A DNA stretch of 64,000 bases. Origin: Megalobrama amblycephala (lineage: Eukaryota; Chordata; Actinopteri; Cypriniformes; Xenocyprididae). Location of the stretch: contig NC_063050.1 in NCBI RefSeq assembly GCF_018812025.1, forward strand, positions 8,495,539 through 8,559,538, read 5' to 3'. The translations under genes were made by a program, and so were the position numbers. This document shows, piece by piece, positions 47,588 to 57,841 of the stretch; within the stretch, counting starts at the first letter, position 1, and each line of letters opens with the position of its first letter. The notes under the pieces were generated by a model. That model saw nothing but the letters and a program-made list of their open reading frames with translations. It was not told the origin of the DNA and ran no database searches.

Positions 47588-49106
47588 CATTTGCAATCAA
47601 AATGATTCAACCCCCTTATGTCACGGAATGGCACAGAGACAAGAAGGTAAGATCCAAATGCAGCTTTAATGGGGTAATCCAACACGTAATCCACAAACAG
47701 GCAAGGGTCAAAATCCACAGAGCAGTCCAAACAGAAAACAAACAGAGAAACTGGTGACCATAAATGAAACCACGATCACAAAAGCAGAAACAAACCAGAT
47801 ATAAATAGACAGACACTAATGAACATAACACAAGACAGCTGGGTGCAATGAAGAGGTAATGAGTCCGGAAAGTGAGCTCTGGGAAATGAAGTCCAAGTGT
47901 AGAAAACAAGAGTGCCCTCTAGTGGCTGATTAGGGCACTCCCACTAGTGATCATGACACCTTAACCTGCAAGACATTTTGCTGCTGAGAGCACAAAGTTA
48001 TGAAAACATTTAATCAAAGGCATCAGTAAACTATTATCCAAAGTTTATTAATACACATTTGAGTGAATGTAATTCCAAGAATGTCACCTCTCTACTGCAA
48101 TCTTGGCCCCTCCCTCGCTTGAAAAAGCTTCCAGATCACTGATGGTTTCCATGTTACCACTACTTTCTACAAATTCCACCAAATATTTTCAATAACATTT
48201 AAATCTGAAAACTGTACAGGCCACTCAAGAACATTCTATGACTGATCCCTGAGCCAAGCTTAAGGAGATTTGGATGTATACTTTGGGACATCTGTCCTGC
48301 AGAAAGACCATTGATCATCAAGCTTCAGTCTCTGCACCGAAGGCATCAGCGTCATTGCCAAAATGGCTTGATATTTCTCAATACATGATGTCCTTCATAT
48401 AGTCAAGATTTTCTGATGCTAGCAACATGCTAATCATGCTAGCATCTTGCTAAAAACATGTTAGCAACATGGTAATCATGCTAGCAACATGGTAATCATG
48501 TTAGCATTTAGCTAAAAACATGCTAGCAAGACAGTAATTATGTTAGCATCATGCTAATCAAGAGTACCGAGTTTTGCCACTGAAAGCACCATTCACATTC
48601 TCTCCATGATCAAATATGAAGGTGGTCCAGTCTTGTTATGGGGGTTCTTTGGTGTTACAGGAAGTAGAAATCTTGATTGTATGAAGGACATCATGAATTC
48701 TTTGAAGTATCACGCCATTTTGGCAAAGATGGTGATGCCTTCAGTGCAGTGACTGAAGCTAGATGATAAATGGACCTTCCTGCAGGACAGATGTCCCAAA
48801 GTATACATCCAAATCTCCTTAAGCTTGGCTCAGGGATCAGTCGTAGAATGTTCTTGAGTGGCCTGTACAGTTTTCAGATTTAAATCTCATTGAAAATATT
48901 TGGTGGAATTTGTAGAAAGCAGTGGTAACATGGAAACCAAAGACTATCAGTGATCTGAAAGCTTTTTCAAGCAAGGAATGGACCAAGATTGCAGTAAAGA
49001 AGTGACAGAAGCTTCTAAACCGTTGATGAATTTTTTCATGAAATTTTGTTCTCAGCAGCAACATGTCTTGCAGGTTAAGGGGGTTGAATAATTTTGATTG
49101 CAACTG
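47588..49106. mobile_element. Fold-back element with ~500 bp arms
   Basis: The left arm starts TTGCAATCAAAATGATTCAACC and the right arm ends in its complement (about 49078-49102). Arms pair through CTGCAAGACAT, the GGATTTGGATGTATACTTTGGG region (48270 against 48790) and TTTTGGCAAtGAcGCTGATGCCTTC. The loop (about 48415-48560) is a tandem array of GCTAGCAACATG-type units. No transposase. The left arm is interrupted by a 340-bp insertion. Confidence 0.7.
47619..47958. mobile_element. 340-bp nonautonomous transposon nested in the fold-back element
   Basis: Starts TGTCACGG and ends CATGACA, giving short inverted ends TGTCA/TGACA. It is flanked by a CCTTA duplication (47614-47618 and 47959-47963), and removing it restores the left arm so that it matches the uninterrupted right arm. 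No coding capacity. Confidence 0.75.
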
Positions 49107-49500
49107 TAGTGCAAAAGTGAAGCTTAAAAGGCAAGGAAAATGAAGTAGAAGAAAAGCAGTACTATAGTGACAGCATGATTTTTTTTCAGCAGAAATCCCG
49201 CCCTGCAACCAATTTAATTTGCTGAGATTACAGTGACGGTAGGTTTAGGGTTCAGTGTTTGGTGTAGGCAGTCGTTGATTGACATGGCCAATGAAATCCA
49301 GAAGAATAGGCTCCAGGGCGGGATTTCCACTGAACTGGTTTGGCAGGAAAACATGCAGCAGGACATCATCAACGATTCCATAAGGAGGAGCTTTGATGAC
49401 ATCCTGGATTGCCGATTGATTGTAGGGAGAATAACTTGAGGTAGAGGGTGTAATCTGTATGATTTGTAGTACTGCAGGACACAGTCAGACACACTTGGGT
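49107..49500. other. Spacer / 3' region of CL1
   Basis: Lies after the CL1 stop on the minus strand. No clear polyadenylation signal or other feature that I can support. Confidence 0.4.
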
Positions 49501-50189
49501 TTATCTGCAGATCATTGGATCATCTGGTATTTCTGCAGTGGAGTAGATCATTGGATCATCTGGTATTTCTGCAGTGGAGTAGATCACTGGATCTTCTGGT
49601 TCTTCTGCAGTGGAGTAGATCATTGGAGCATCTGGACTTTCTGCTGTTGAGTAGATAGTGGTGTTTTGACTGTTCTTGCACTGAAAGTCGCTGATTTCCT
49701 GATAATTATGGTCATTGCAGTCAATGTCCTGCAAAATATCTCATGTTATCTTCCAAAGCCATCCACATTTGAACGTCTCAAGAGTATTTGTTATCACGAG
49801 CAGATATATGTTGAGTTTTGGATTTTGGAAAATATGTCCAGAGTAAGCAGCTCCAAACCAATGAGCTTTAACCAGCACTGACATCACAGCTGGTGTTTTT
49901 AAGAGCTTATATATATAAGATCATCATCATCATCATCATCACTCACCTCTGCAGAGATCTCTGCTGTTGCATTTAAAGGCAAAAGCCCAACAGGCACTGT
50001 AAAAACATGAGGAGAATTAAAGTATGTAACACTCAAACAGCAAACATCAGAAGGAGACGTGTGTGTATCTGAAACTTTAGGTAAAACCCACTGACTGATT
50101 GTCTCTTTTTGAGGACACAATGCCTCATTTAATCCTTTGTTTATCTAAAGTTTCATATCATCATTGAGAGAGCTACTGTAAGTAAGTAA

Positions 50190-50220
<31 letters not shown>

Positions 50221-51271
50221 GTTTCCGTAGAAACGTGCATCTAAATCTGACCTTGCTGTGAAGGTCCTGATTGTGTTACTCTTGGTGGTTTCTTGCTTCT
50301 CTTCCTACACCACACCATCAGCATCATGAAGAAGATGATCACCATGATGACTAACCCAACACTGACGTATATGACAGACCCTGAATGTGGGGCGTGACCT
50401 GTAACACACATTTACTGTCCTTTAAACTGATATATAGATGCATCACATTAAAATATTCAAGAAATAAGAGTCATAAAGAGCGGCAGACAGACCTGTGTGA
50501 TTCATGCTGGTGGATTGTGGATTCAAATCTGTTGTTCTGAAATATGATGATGCGTTTGAAAAAGGGCTGATGGTTGAAACTTCAGTGGTCTGGTTATCTG
50601 ATGGATGACAGGAAAGATAATCTTAAAGTCAGTGACACTGAATTCAAATCAAAATACAGATAAACATCTATTTGTTCAATTGTCTTCTAGCTACACTTAT
50701 AAATATAATCAATATAATCACTTACCCTGTTTAACCAGCAACAAAATCTCTGAATAGAGATCAGTTAAAAAGATATCAGCAATGAAAGTCCTCTTCACAG
50801 CACACCAGTATTTGCCTTCATCCTCTGTTCTCAGATCAGTGATGGTGACGGTGAAAACTCTGTTCTTCTTGTCGTCAGTCAGAGAGAATCTCTCGTCTTT
50901 AGCTGGAGATCCTGATTCAACCATGATGTTTTTAAATCCAATGATGAGACAGTTCCCTCTACAAAAATACTTTGAATTTGATTCATATCCAGATTCATAT
51001 GGGCATCTGATCTCAACTCTCTCTCCTCTGTGTCCTGTAACTGTATCTGGAGCTCCTACAACAACAGCTGAAACACAAATATCATTATATAGAGCTGTTA
51101 TGTGTGAGCAAGAGACATCAGCAGGCCAGAATAATAACTTACAAATATCATTCATATGAGTCTGATGATCATGTGATAATCAAGAGATCATGTCAAACTG
51201 TGTGTAAAAGAGCTCAGAGTCTCAAACTCACCTGTACAGATGCTGGAAAAGAGCAGCAGAACGTCCCACAT
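49501..51271 (-). CDS. CL1: CD300-like single-V receptor with tandem IYSTAE tail repeats
   Basis: Six minus-strand exons: 51232-51271 (signal MWDVLLLFSSICTG), 50726-51067 (V), 50493-50597 (stalk), 50252-50398 (transmembrane), 49947-49996 and 49501-49728 (tail). Phases agree; about 303 residues. The V domain (14-127) has IRCPY, KYFCRGNC and GKYWCAV: canonical plus extra cysteine pair. The stalk has N-glycosylation sites (NQT, NAS, NHT). The membrane segment (VGLVIMVIIFFMMLMV) is followed by basic WCRKRSKK. The tail has NYQEI and then four copies of a 12-residue unit with core (T/M/V)IYSTAE and DP, ending in a fifth decayed copy PMICR and stop. The tyrosines do not fit the classical ITIM (+3 is Ala), so their partner is unclear. 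Confidence 0.8.
50190..50217. repeat. (GT)n microsatellite in CL1 intron
   Basis: GT run between the transmembrane exon and the first cytoplasmic exon. Confidence 0.9.
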
Positions 51272-51386
51272 GATCAACTTTGACAAGAGTTTCTCTAAAA
51301 TAAAACACCAATCTCTGTGTGACAAACGTTACTCTCGTGCTCTTGTGTAGTGAGCAGCATCAGCAGCTAAAATTAACATTTTCTTC

Positions 51387-51396
51387 CACTTCCTGT
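51387..51396 (-). promoter_or_regulatory. ETS-like box of CL1
   Basis: Minus-strand ACAGGAAGTG, 116 bp upstream of the ATG. The corresponding stretch in CL2 and CL3 (AGGTGGAAGGAAAT, AGGGGGAAGGAAAT) has changed. Confidence 0.45.
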
Positions 51397-51629
51397 CTCT
51401 CTGACCACATCCACCTCTACAGGACATCATAGAAGAGCACATTTACTCTGACAAACTGCATGTGCTTTTTTTGAGTTTTAATCCCTTCTAACTTTCACTA
51501 GTTCTAAAAGTACAAATAAGCGATTCCATGTAATGTTTAAATCTTATTGTAATGAGCAAACTGCTGTCCATACCGGTTTAATATGGAGTATAAAACATCA
51601 CACCACAGCACAGGTCAATATTTACATGA

Positions 51630-54575
51630 AACTGAGTCAAACTGAGTCGTTTCAGATGGAGATTTGCTACATAACAGTGACAGGAGTGTGTTGAATCTCC
51701 GTGTTTTTCATCACCTGTAGAGGGCGAGATGGAGCTCAGCTCTCTGAAAAACACTCAGATCAGGGTTGCCAAGTGTGTCATTTTTCCCCACAGGCTGAAT
51801 TTTTGACATTGCATAAATTATATTTGGAATACTTTTACCCATTTTTTATTCTACCAATGATAAAACAGTATCAGATGATGAGAACATACAGTGTTTTAGT
51901 GTAATGCATAACAGTGACTGTGAAATATCTGTTTTAGGTACAGGAGAGTCATGTTTTGAGTTCTGATGTTTGGATCAGGGTCACTGGGTTAGTTTTGTTA
52001 CTCAGATCTGGCAACCCTGAATCTGAGACATGATTCACTTCACACAGAGGATAAAGGACTGGAGCTAAACAGGTTAAAAAGAAGGGTAAGTTGACTTTTT
52101 ATATGCTTAAACTGCTTTAAAGAGGTGTATCAATTACATTTAAAAAAATCACACAATGTTATTTTGTTGTTAGCTGCTTATCTTGTTGGTGAAGCATAGT
52201 GAACATTATACACTTATAAACTGTTTTGTACATAAAAGTGTCAAAATATTGATTCATTATAGATTTGAACAGATTTTGACAGACTTTTTATTTACTGTTG
52301 ATCACTGAATATATTACACCCTCATTTCTTGAAAAGATTTTTGGATGTGTTGCTGTCAAGTAGATCACTTCTGTCCTGCTGTCCTGTGTTGGGTCAGGTG
52401 ACTTTATATTGGCATAATAATCACAGTCTGGATCTGTCACCTGATTGGTCGAGTGGGTGTGACTGGGGTTTGAATCAGGCTGCTGTTTGGTTACTGTGGC
52501 GTAAACAGCAGAGACTTCTGGGAGGTTGTCGAGGTGTGATGCAGGTGTCTGATTGGATGAAGATGTTACCGCGGTGACGTCAGTCTGAAAAACAATCAAT
52601 AATTTACTAGTTTATACAGATAATACTCTCTGTTACTCAATAAATAATAATTTCACAAGTATTTCTGATCTACAGGTAAAGATCTGAACACCCACCTCTG
52701 TATTGTGCTGCACATTTTGCTGAACTAAATCTGAATGAAAACAGAGAAAGACTAAGTCAATTCATACACTAAAACAGGACTTATATAATAATAATTACAA
52801 ACAAACTGTCACCTGTCCCACATTTCCTTTTCCTCTTTTTCAGGATGAGGATTGTTCCAGAACACAGAGTCAGAACCAGCAGAACCGAACCCAGACCGCC
52901 AGCAACAGAAGCCAGGTCTGAACACATCGATAAACACATGATATTAAATGATATATACATTGCACTGGTAAACCTCGACTCTTCAGAGGAAAACACTTCT
53001 GTCTGTCAAACCAAATTAACCACATCAGTCTGTGTCTCAAATGTTCAAAGCAATTTCCATTCACAGGAGTGATCATGTGATCAAAGAGGGAACTGTTGCA
53101 TCATGGGTAGTGTAGTTTGAGCTTACTAGTGTTTGGCTGATGGAGTTCAACTGTAGTATTTCCTGTTCTTGTTATTTCATTTTCAGTATGATGAGTGACT
53201 GACAGAGAGAAACACAGTGACGTGTGAACGAGCCGCTCATGCATCATGAATATGAACACATAAACAAACCCCACATTTACATTTTATGTTCTTGTAAAAA
53301 CACTTTCTTATCCTACACAATTTGTACATTTTTAAGACTGGAGCAAACGCCTGTGGACTGAATCTTCAGACTTCAACACAGACATTTTCATCTCAAATGA
53401 TTCATGTAATATTTAAATACATTAAGTACATTTAGATGTTTAGATTCAAAATTCAAGAAATCAGAGTCATATAGAGCGACAGACTGATGAACTGACCTGA
53501 TTGTAGATTCAGTTCTGTTGTGCTGAAAGACGACTGTGTCGTTAAAAAAGGGCTGATGGTTGAAGCTTCAGTGGTCTTGATATCTGAAGGATGGCAGAAA
53601 AGATCAACTTAAAACACTGACACTGAATTTAACTTAAAAATACATACAATCTTTCATTTAGTCTCTGTTTTAATTACTCTGTTTCAAGTTGTGCCAAAGA
53701 AAACCCTTTAACCGCAGTAAAATCACTGTAACACACAGCCTGTAATAGTATTTTACACTCATATACTCGAGTCTAAGCAGATGATCAACAGTACAATATG
53801 AGTCAACTTACAAGATGACTTAATGACTAACTGGACACTCACTCTACACCATTTCTGTTACAGATATCAAAATGAATCACTTACCTTGTTTAACCTTCAG
53901 CAAAATCTCTGAATAGACATCAGTTAAAGGCAAACTCCTCTCCACAGCACACCAGTATTGTCCTGCATCCTCTGTTCTCAGATCAGTGATGGTGACGGTG
54001 AAAACTCTGTTCATCGTGTCGTCAGTCAGAGAGAATCTCTTGTCTTTAGCTGGAGATCCTGATTCAACCAAGATGTTTTTATTTCCAAAGCTACACTCGC
54101 CTTTACAAAAATACTTTGAATTTGATTTATATCTAGAGTCATATCTGCATCTGATCTCAACTCTCTCTCCTCTGTATCCTGTAACTGTAACTCGAGCTCC
54201 TACAACAACAGCTGAAACACAAATATCATTATAGAGAGCTGTTATCATGTCAAACTGTGTGTAAAAGAGCTCAGAGTCTCAAACTCACCTGTACAGATGC
54301 TGGAAAAGAGCAGCAGAACGTCCCACATGATCAACTTTGACGAGTTTCACTAAAATAAAAGACCAAGCTCTGTGTGACAAACGTTACTGTCGTTCTCTTC
54401 TGAGTGAACAACTTGTTGCATCAGAAACTGAAATGAACATTTCCTTCCACCTCTGTCTCTCTAACCACATCAGCTCTACATGACCTCTGTAATGGTTTAC
54501 CAGTTCACCAAACGTTATCAAACAGTGTTTGACCTGATGCAGAGAGAGATGGAGGAAGGAATGATCCATTCCAGA
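51630..54575. repeat. Tandem duplication unit, copy 1 (contains CL2)
   Basis: Nearly identical to 57842-60895, with an offset of 6.21 kb at the left growing to 6.24 kb through small indels. Includes the CL2 gene, its 3' flank and part of its promoter. Confidence 0.85.
52288..54328 (-). CDS. CL2: CD300-like single-V receptor with ITIM tail
   Basis: Seven minus-strand exons: 54289-54328 (signal), 53885-54211 (V), 53497-53583 and 53127-53198 (stalk), 52813-52917 (transmembrane), 52696-52730 and 52288-52584 (tail). Phases agree; about 320 residues. V (14-122): IRCRY, KYFCKGEC, GQYWCAV. The stalk is Thr/Ser-rich. The membrane exon reads LASVAGGLGSVLLVLTLC and is followed by KKRKRK. The tail has SAVYATV, CDYYANI, EVIYLTA and, near the end, VIYSVI, which fits the ITIM pattern VxYxxI. 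A minus-strand AATAAA overlaps the stop codon region (52287-52292), which may serve as the polyadenylation signal only if the 3' UTR is very short. The second stalk exon is supported by splice sites and phase only. Confidence 0.8.
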
Positions 54576-54615
54576 CAGCAAAAACTGAGGGTAAATAAAA
54601 TATATCATAATGTTA

Positions 54616-54764
54616 AAGGGTTAGTTCACCCAAAAATGCTGTCTATGGATGAGTCATATACCTTAAGATCTTCATTTGTGTTCTGAAGATGAACGAAGGT
54701 CTTACGGGTGTGGATCGACATGAGGGCGAGTAATTAATGACAGAATTTTCTTTTTTGGGTGAAC
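54616..54764. mobile_element. 149-bp MITE
   Basis: Inverted ends GTTCACCCAAAAA and TTTTTTGGGTGAAC enclose GATGAACGAAGGTCTTACGGG, a core shared with 28690-28720. A common small nonautonomous fish element; no coding capacity. Confidence 0.65.
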
Positions 54765-55390
54765 ATTTTTGTCAGGAAATATATGCAAAAAAGAACAGCT
54801 TTATTGGACATTAGGATATATATTAATAATAAAATACAAATTGTGAAGGACTAAAATGAATTTGCTGTGGCTTTTCTAAGAAATTTGTAGTGATATTTGC
54901 GGCATTTCTTGTTGTTTTGCAGTGAAAATACACCACAGACAGCATTCTTCTAACATTGTTGTTACTTTTCTGACCTCAAGAATCATGGCAGGGCTCCAGG
55001 CTGTTTGACGGCACCAGTAATGGTAAAATGTGCAGCAATTAAGAAAAAAATGTAAGCTCATCTGAAAATTGCATTGTATTTCAAGTAAACATTAGGTCAA
55101 AAAACAGGTTCAGCTGACAAAAAAAAAGCTGCATTACATGTAAATATGAAACGCTGTAAATATTGTACATTTTAATGTGTTTGAAAGGCAAAAGCCCTCC
55201 AAAGACAGTAATATACAGTATGGTTAAATTACTCTCTAAATTACTCATAATTAAAAAAAATAAATAAATATTATTAATGTTCATCAAGAGTTAATTAGAC
55301 ATGCAATGTTGAAATGTTTTGAGAACACACAAGTGTTTTCTAAGTGTTTGGTAAATCCAGAGATCGGAAGCTGTTTTCCTCAGTTTTCAG
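54765..55390. other. Intergenic, no gene seen
   Basis: AT-rich sequence. From 55331 it matches 61211-61278, the beginning of the duplicated 3' flank of CL4. Confidence 0.45.
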
Positions 55391-55722
55391 TGATACACAC
55401 TTGATTTGTGGCTGGTCTACAACAAAGATTGTATCAAATTTGATACTCATTAGACATTGAAACATAGTTAAGTAGTTCTTGGTGTATATGTGTAACAAAG
55501 CGGGACTGAGGCAGAGATCCATTTGCAAGCTTTATTAAGAATATTGTAGTCGTACAGGCAGGGTCAATCAGGATCAGACAGGAACAGCAAGGAACAGGCA
55601 GAGTCATAATCAGGGAACAGGCAATGGTCAGGACAGGCAGATATCATTCACAGGACGTTAGACAAGGCAGGGGTCAGGGCAGGCAGCAACGGGTCAATAA
55701 CAGGGAACAGACAGTAACGGCA

Positions 55723-55761
<39 letters not shown>

Positions 55762-56062
55762 GGAATATAAACGCTCAGAAATGATACCAGGGTAATCAAG
55801 ACTTCGCGGTGAGGTGGTGTGTGTGTGAGTCCTTTATAGTCCAGGTAATGCGTATCAGCTGGGTGTGGTGATTAGTGTGGAGTGTGCATGGCTGTATGTG
55901 GCAACAGGTGATTGGTAGAGTGAGTGCATGTGATAGGCAAGGGAGGATTATGGGAAATGGAGTCCGGAGTGAACAGGAACGTGACGGGAACAGATGGTGA
56001 TCGTGACAATATGGTTGACATTGGATCTGAAAAACTCAGAAAAGAATGTCTTTTCACATGTT
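55391..56062. mobile_element. ~670-bp insertion in the CL pseudogene flank
   Basis: The flanks on both sides are contiguous in the other duplicate (61278/61283), so this stretch is an insertion here or a deletion there. It holds phrases such as CAGGCAGGGTCAATCAGGATC repeated with variation and a (GACA)n tract (55724-55762). The phrase AATGGAGTCCGGAGTG near its right end resembles the right part of the 340-bp element at 47619-47958. No protein-coding frame recognised. Confidence 0.5.
55724..55762. repeat. (GACA)n microsatellite
   Basis: About 39 bp of GACA units inside the insertion. Confidence 0.9.
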
Positions 56063-56250
56063 CCACAATGTCAATATTAGAGAAAACTGTCATTGCAAAA
56101 ATGTACCAAATCTGATGCAGAAGAATTAAAACAACACTGAGTTACAGAGCGATCAGTCATTCCATACACAGCATTAAGGTTTACATTTTTATTATTACGA
56201 AATGATACACTGTGTTATGATTTAACTTTGGCAATAAGGGAACAGAAACA

Positions 56251-56810
56251 TTACAAATACAGGCTAGCGATCTGAAATAGGAAATTCAGCATTTTGCAAA
56301 TGTTTCGTGGATGTGTTGCTGTTACGTAGATCAGTTCTGTCCTGTGACGCGACTTCATATTGGCATAATAATCACAGTCTGGATCTGTCACCTGATTGGT
56401 CGAGTGGGTGTGACTGGGGTTTGAATCAGGCTGTGATTGTGATTGGTCAGTGTGAGGTAAACCATAGAGACTTTCAGCTGGTTGTTGAGGTGTGATGCAG
56501 GCGTCTGACTGGATAAAAATGATACTGTTTGTAATCTCTTCATTCCCGCTGGAGAAAACCTCTAGTGAACCTTCAATCTTCAACACAGAAGTAGGTTTCA
56601 GAGCCTGCAAGATCAGTGAAGACATTGACCTTTAACACACATTTGATCTCAAAGGGAATCATCTACAGTAACATGTATAGAAATGCACAATATACAAGAA
56701 AGAAGAATGATACAGAGCTTTAGACAGATGAACTGACCTGCTGAGACATGATGATCTGTGGGGTTCATATCGGTGGATTGTGGATTCAGATCTGCTGTAT
56801 TGAAATGTGA
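56251..56810 (-). pseudogene. CL pseudogene: stalk remnant and tail exon only
   Basis: The last-exon frame (56251-56604 open) and the adjoining stalk piece (56738 to about 56809) are almost identical to CL4 (61473-62030). The tail frame reads DSNPSHTHSTNQVTDPDCDYYANMK and ELIYVTATHP, as in CL2. The stalk homology stops at about 56810 in mid-exon and unrelated sequence follows (ACTCCACACACACAGG...), so signal and V exons are missing. A polyadenylation signal is kept at 56188-56193. Not expected to be functional. Confidence 0.7.
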
Positions 56811-56889
56811 ACTCCACACACACAGGTCAATATTTACATGAATGTAAGGATGGTGAGTTTGAAATCTGCTGAAGACTGAACATTCACCT

Positions 56890-57840
56890 GAGAATAAAGT
56901 TATTTATCAAGTAAATGAAGAAATGTAATTGAAGTGAACAAGGTGATGCAAACACTTGGGAAAATGAGATCCAGGCAGTAGATAAAGTTGATGGAAAATT
57001 ATTTATTCATTACAATTAAATTTAGCCTCACACGCAAACTTTAATCGATAATGAAAATACTTAATAAAACCAAAAGGTAAAATAACAACCATAAAGAAGC
57101 AGTCAATAGTTAATAATACAATTTAGAGTATTGTAAAATCCAGAGTATTGTATCTAATAGATGAAAATCAAAAAGAGCAATAATTAAGACATTTGCAGAT
57201 AAGAGACAAAAAAGCAGAAGCCAAGGAGAGCAAAGGAGAGAAAAAGCTGAATTATCAACAACTCAGGCCATATTATACCATAAGCATACAGGGAAATTCC
57301 CAACCCACACAAACTGATGTTTTTGTTCTAAAAGAAAAGGTTAATTTCACCCATTACACCATCCACTGGTCCAGTGTCAAAAATAGTTGTTTTAACCCTT
57401 AGGGAGTTTTGCAAATCTTGCACTATTAAATGTAAGCATACATTAATTCTGAAAAAAACATTACTTCTGCCGTACTTGGCAGGCGTCCAATGTCTAACCA
57501 CAAACGTGTCAGCATGACCTGGCTGTCACACTGGAGCACTTGAAGAACAATTGAACATAGCAATCATACTCTTAAATATAAAATAACCATAAGGGTACAA
57601 TAACAAGTAAATACTTGAAAATATGATAAGAATTAATCTATAAAGTATGAGTACATAAATATATGAAAGCAAAAGTAAAACTGATAAATCATAAGCCATA
57701 AATGATTAAAAATAAATATTAATAAAAGTGCATGAATATGAATATTGACCATTTCGGATCCATCACAAGGCCATACACCACAGTGAAACTAGTGTCTAAA
57801 AGAGTCCTTCATCAGCTCACCGTCTCTGTGCAGCTGATTT
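56890..57840. other. Intergenic, no gene seen
   Basis: AT-rich single-copy or unidentified repeat sequence between the CL pseudogene and the CL3 duplication unit. No domain or splice pattern supported. Confidence 0.4.
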
Positions 57841-57841
57841 C

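Noticed and set aside
48400..48560. Possible CRISPR-like array (regular GCTAGCAACATG units)
   Set aside because: Eukaryotic context, variable spacing and near-identical spacers; it is a simple tandem repeat in the loop of a fold-back element.
49459..49650. Plus-strand frame with repeated WIIWYFCSGVD
   Set aside because: Reverse reading of the CL1 IYSTAE repeats; the minus-strand frame has the splice context.
50968..51155. Upstream extension MNDICKLLFWPADV... as the true start of the CL V exons
   Set aside because: It reads through the intron between the signal exon and the V exon; the MWDVLLLFSS signal exon with a good donor and the TTTCAG acceptor explain the structure better, and CL2 lacks most of the extension.
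50782..51159. Plus-strand open frames opposite the CL V exons
   Set aside because: Mirror images of the Ig coding sequence; no independent support.
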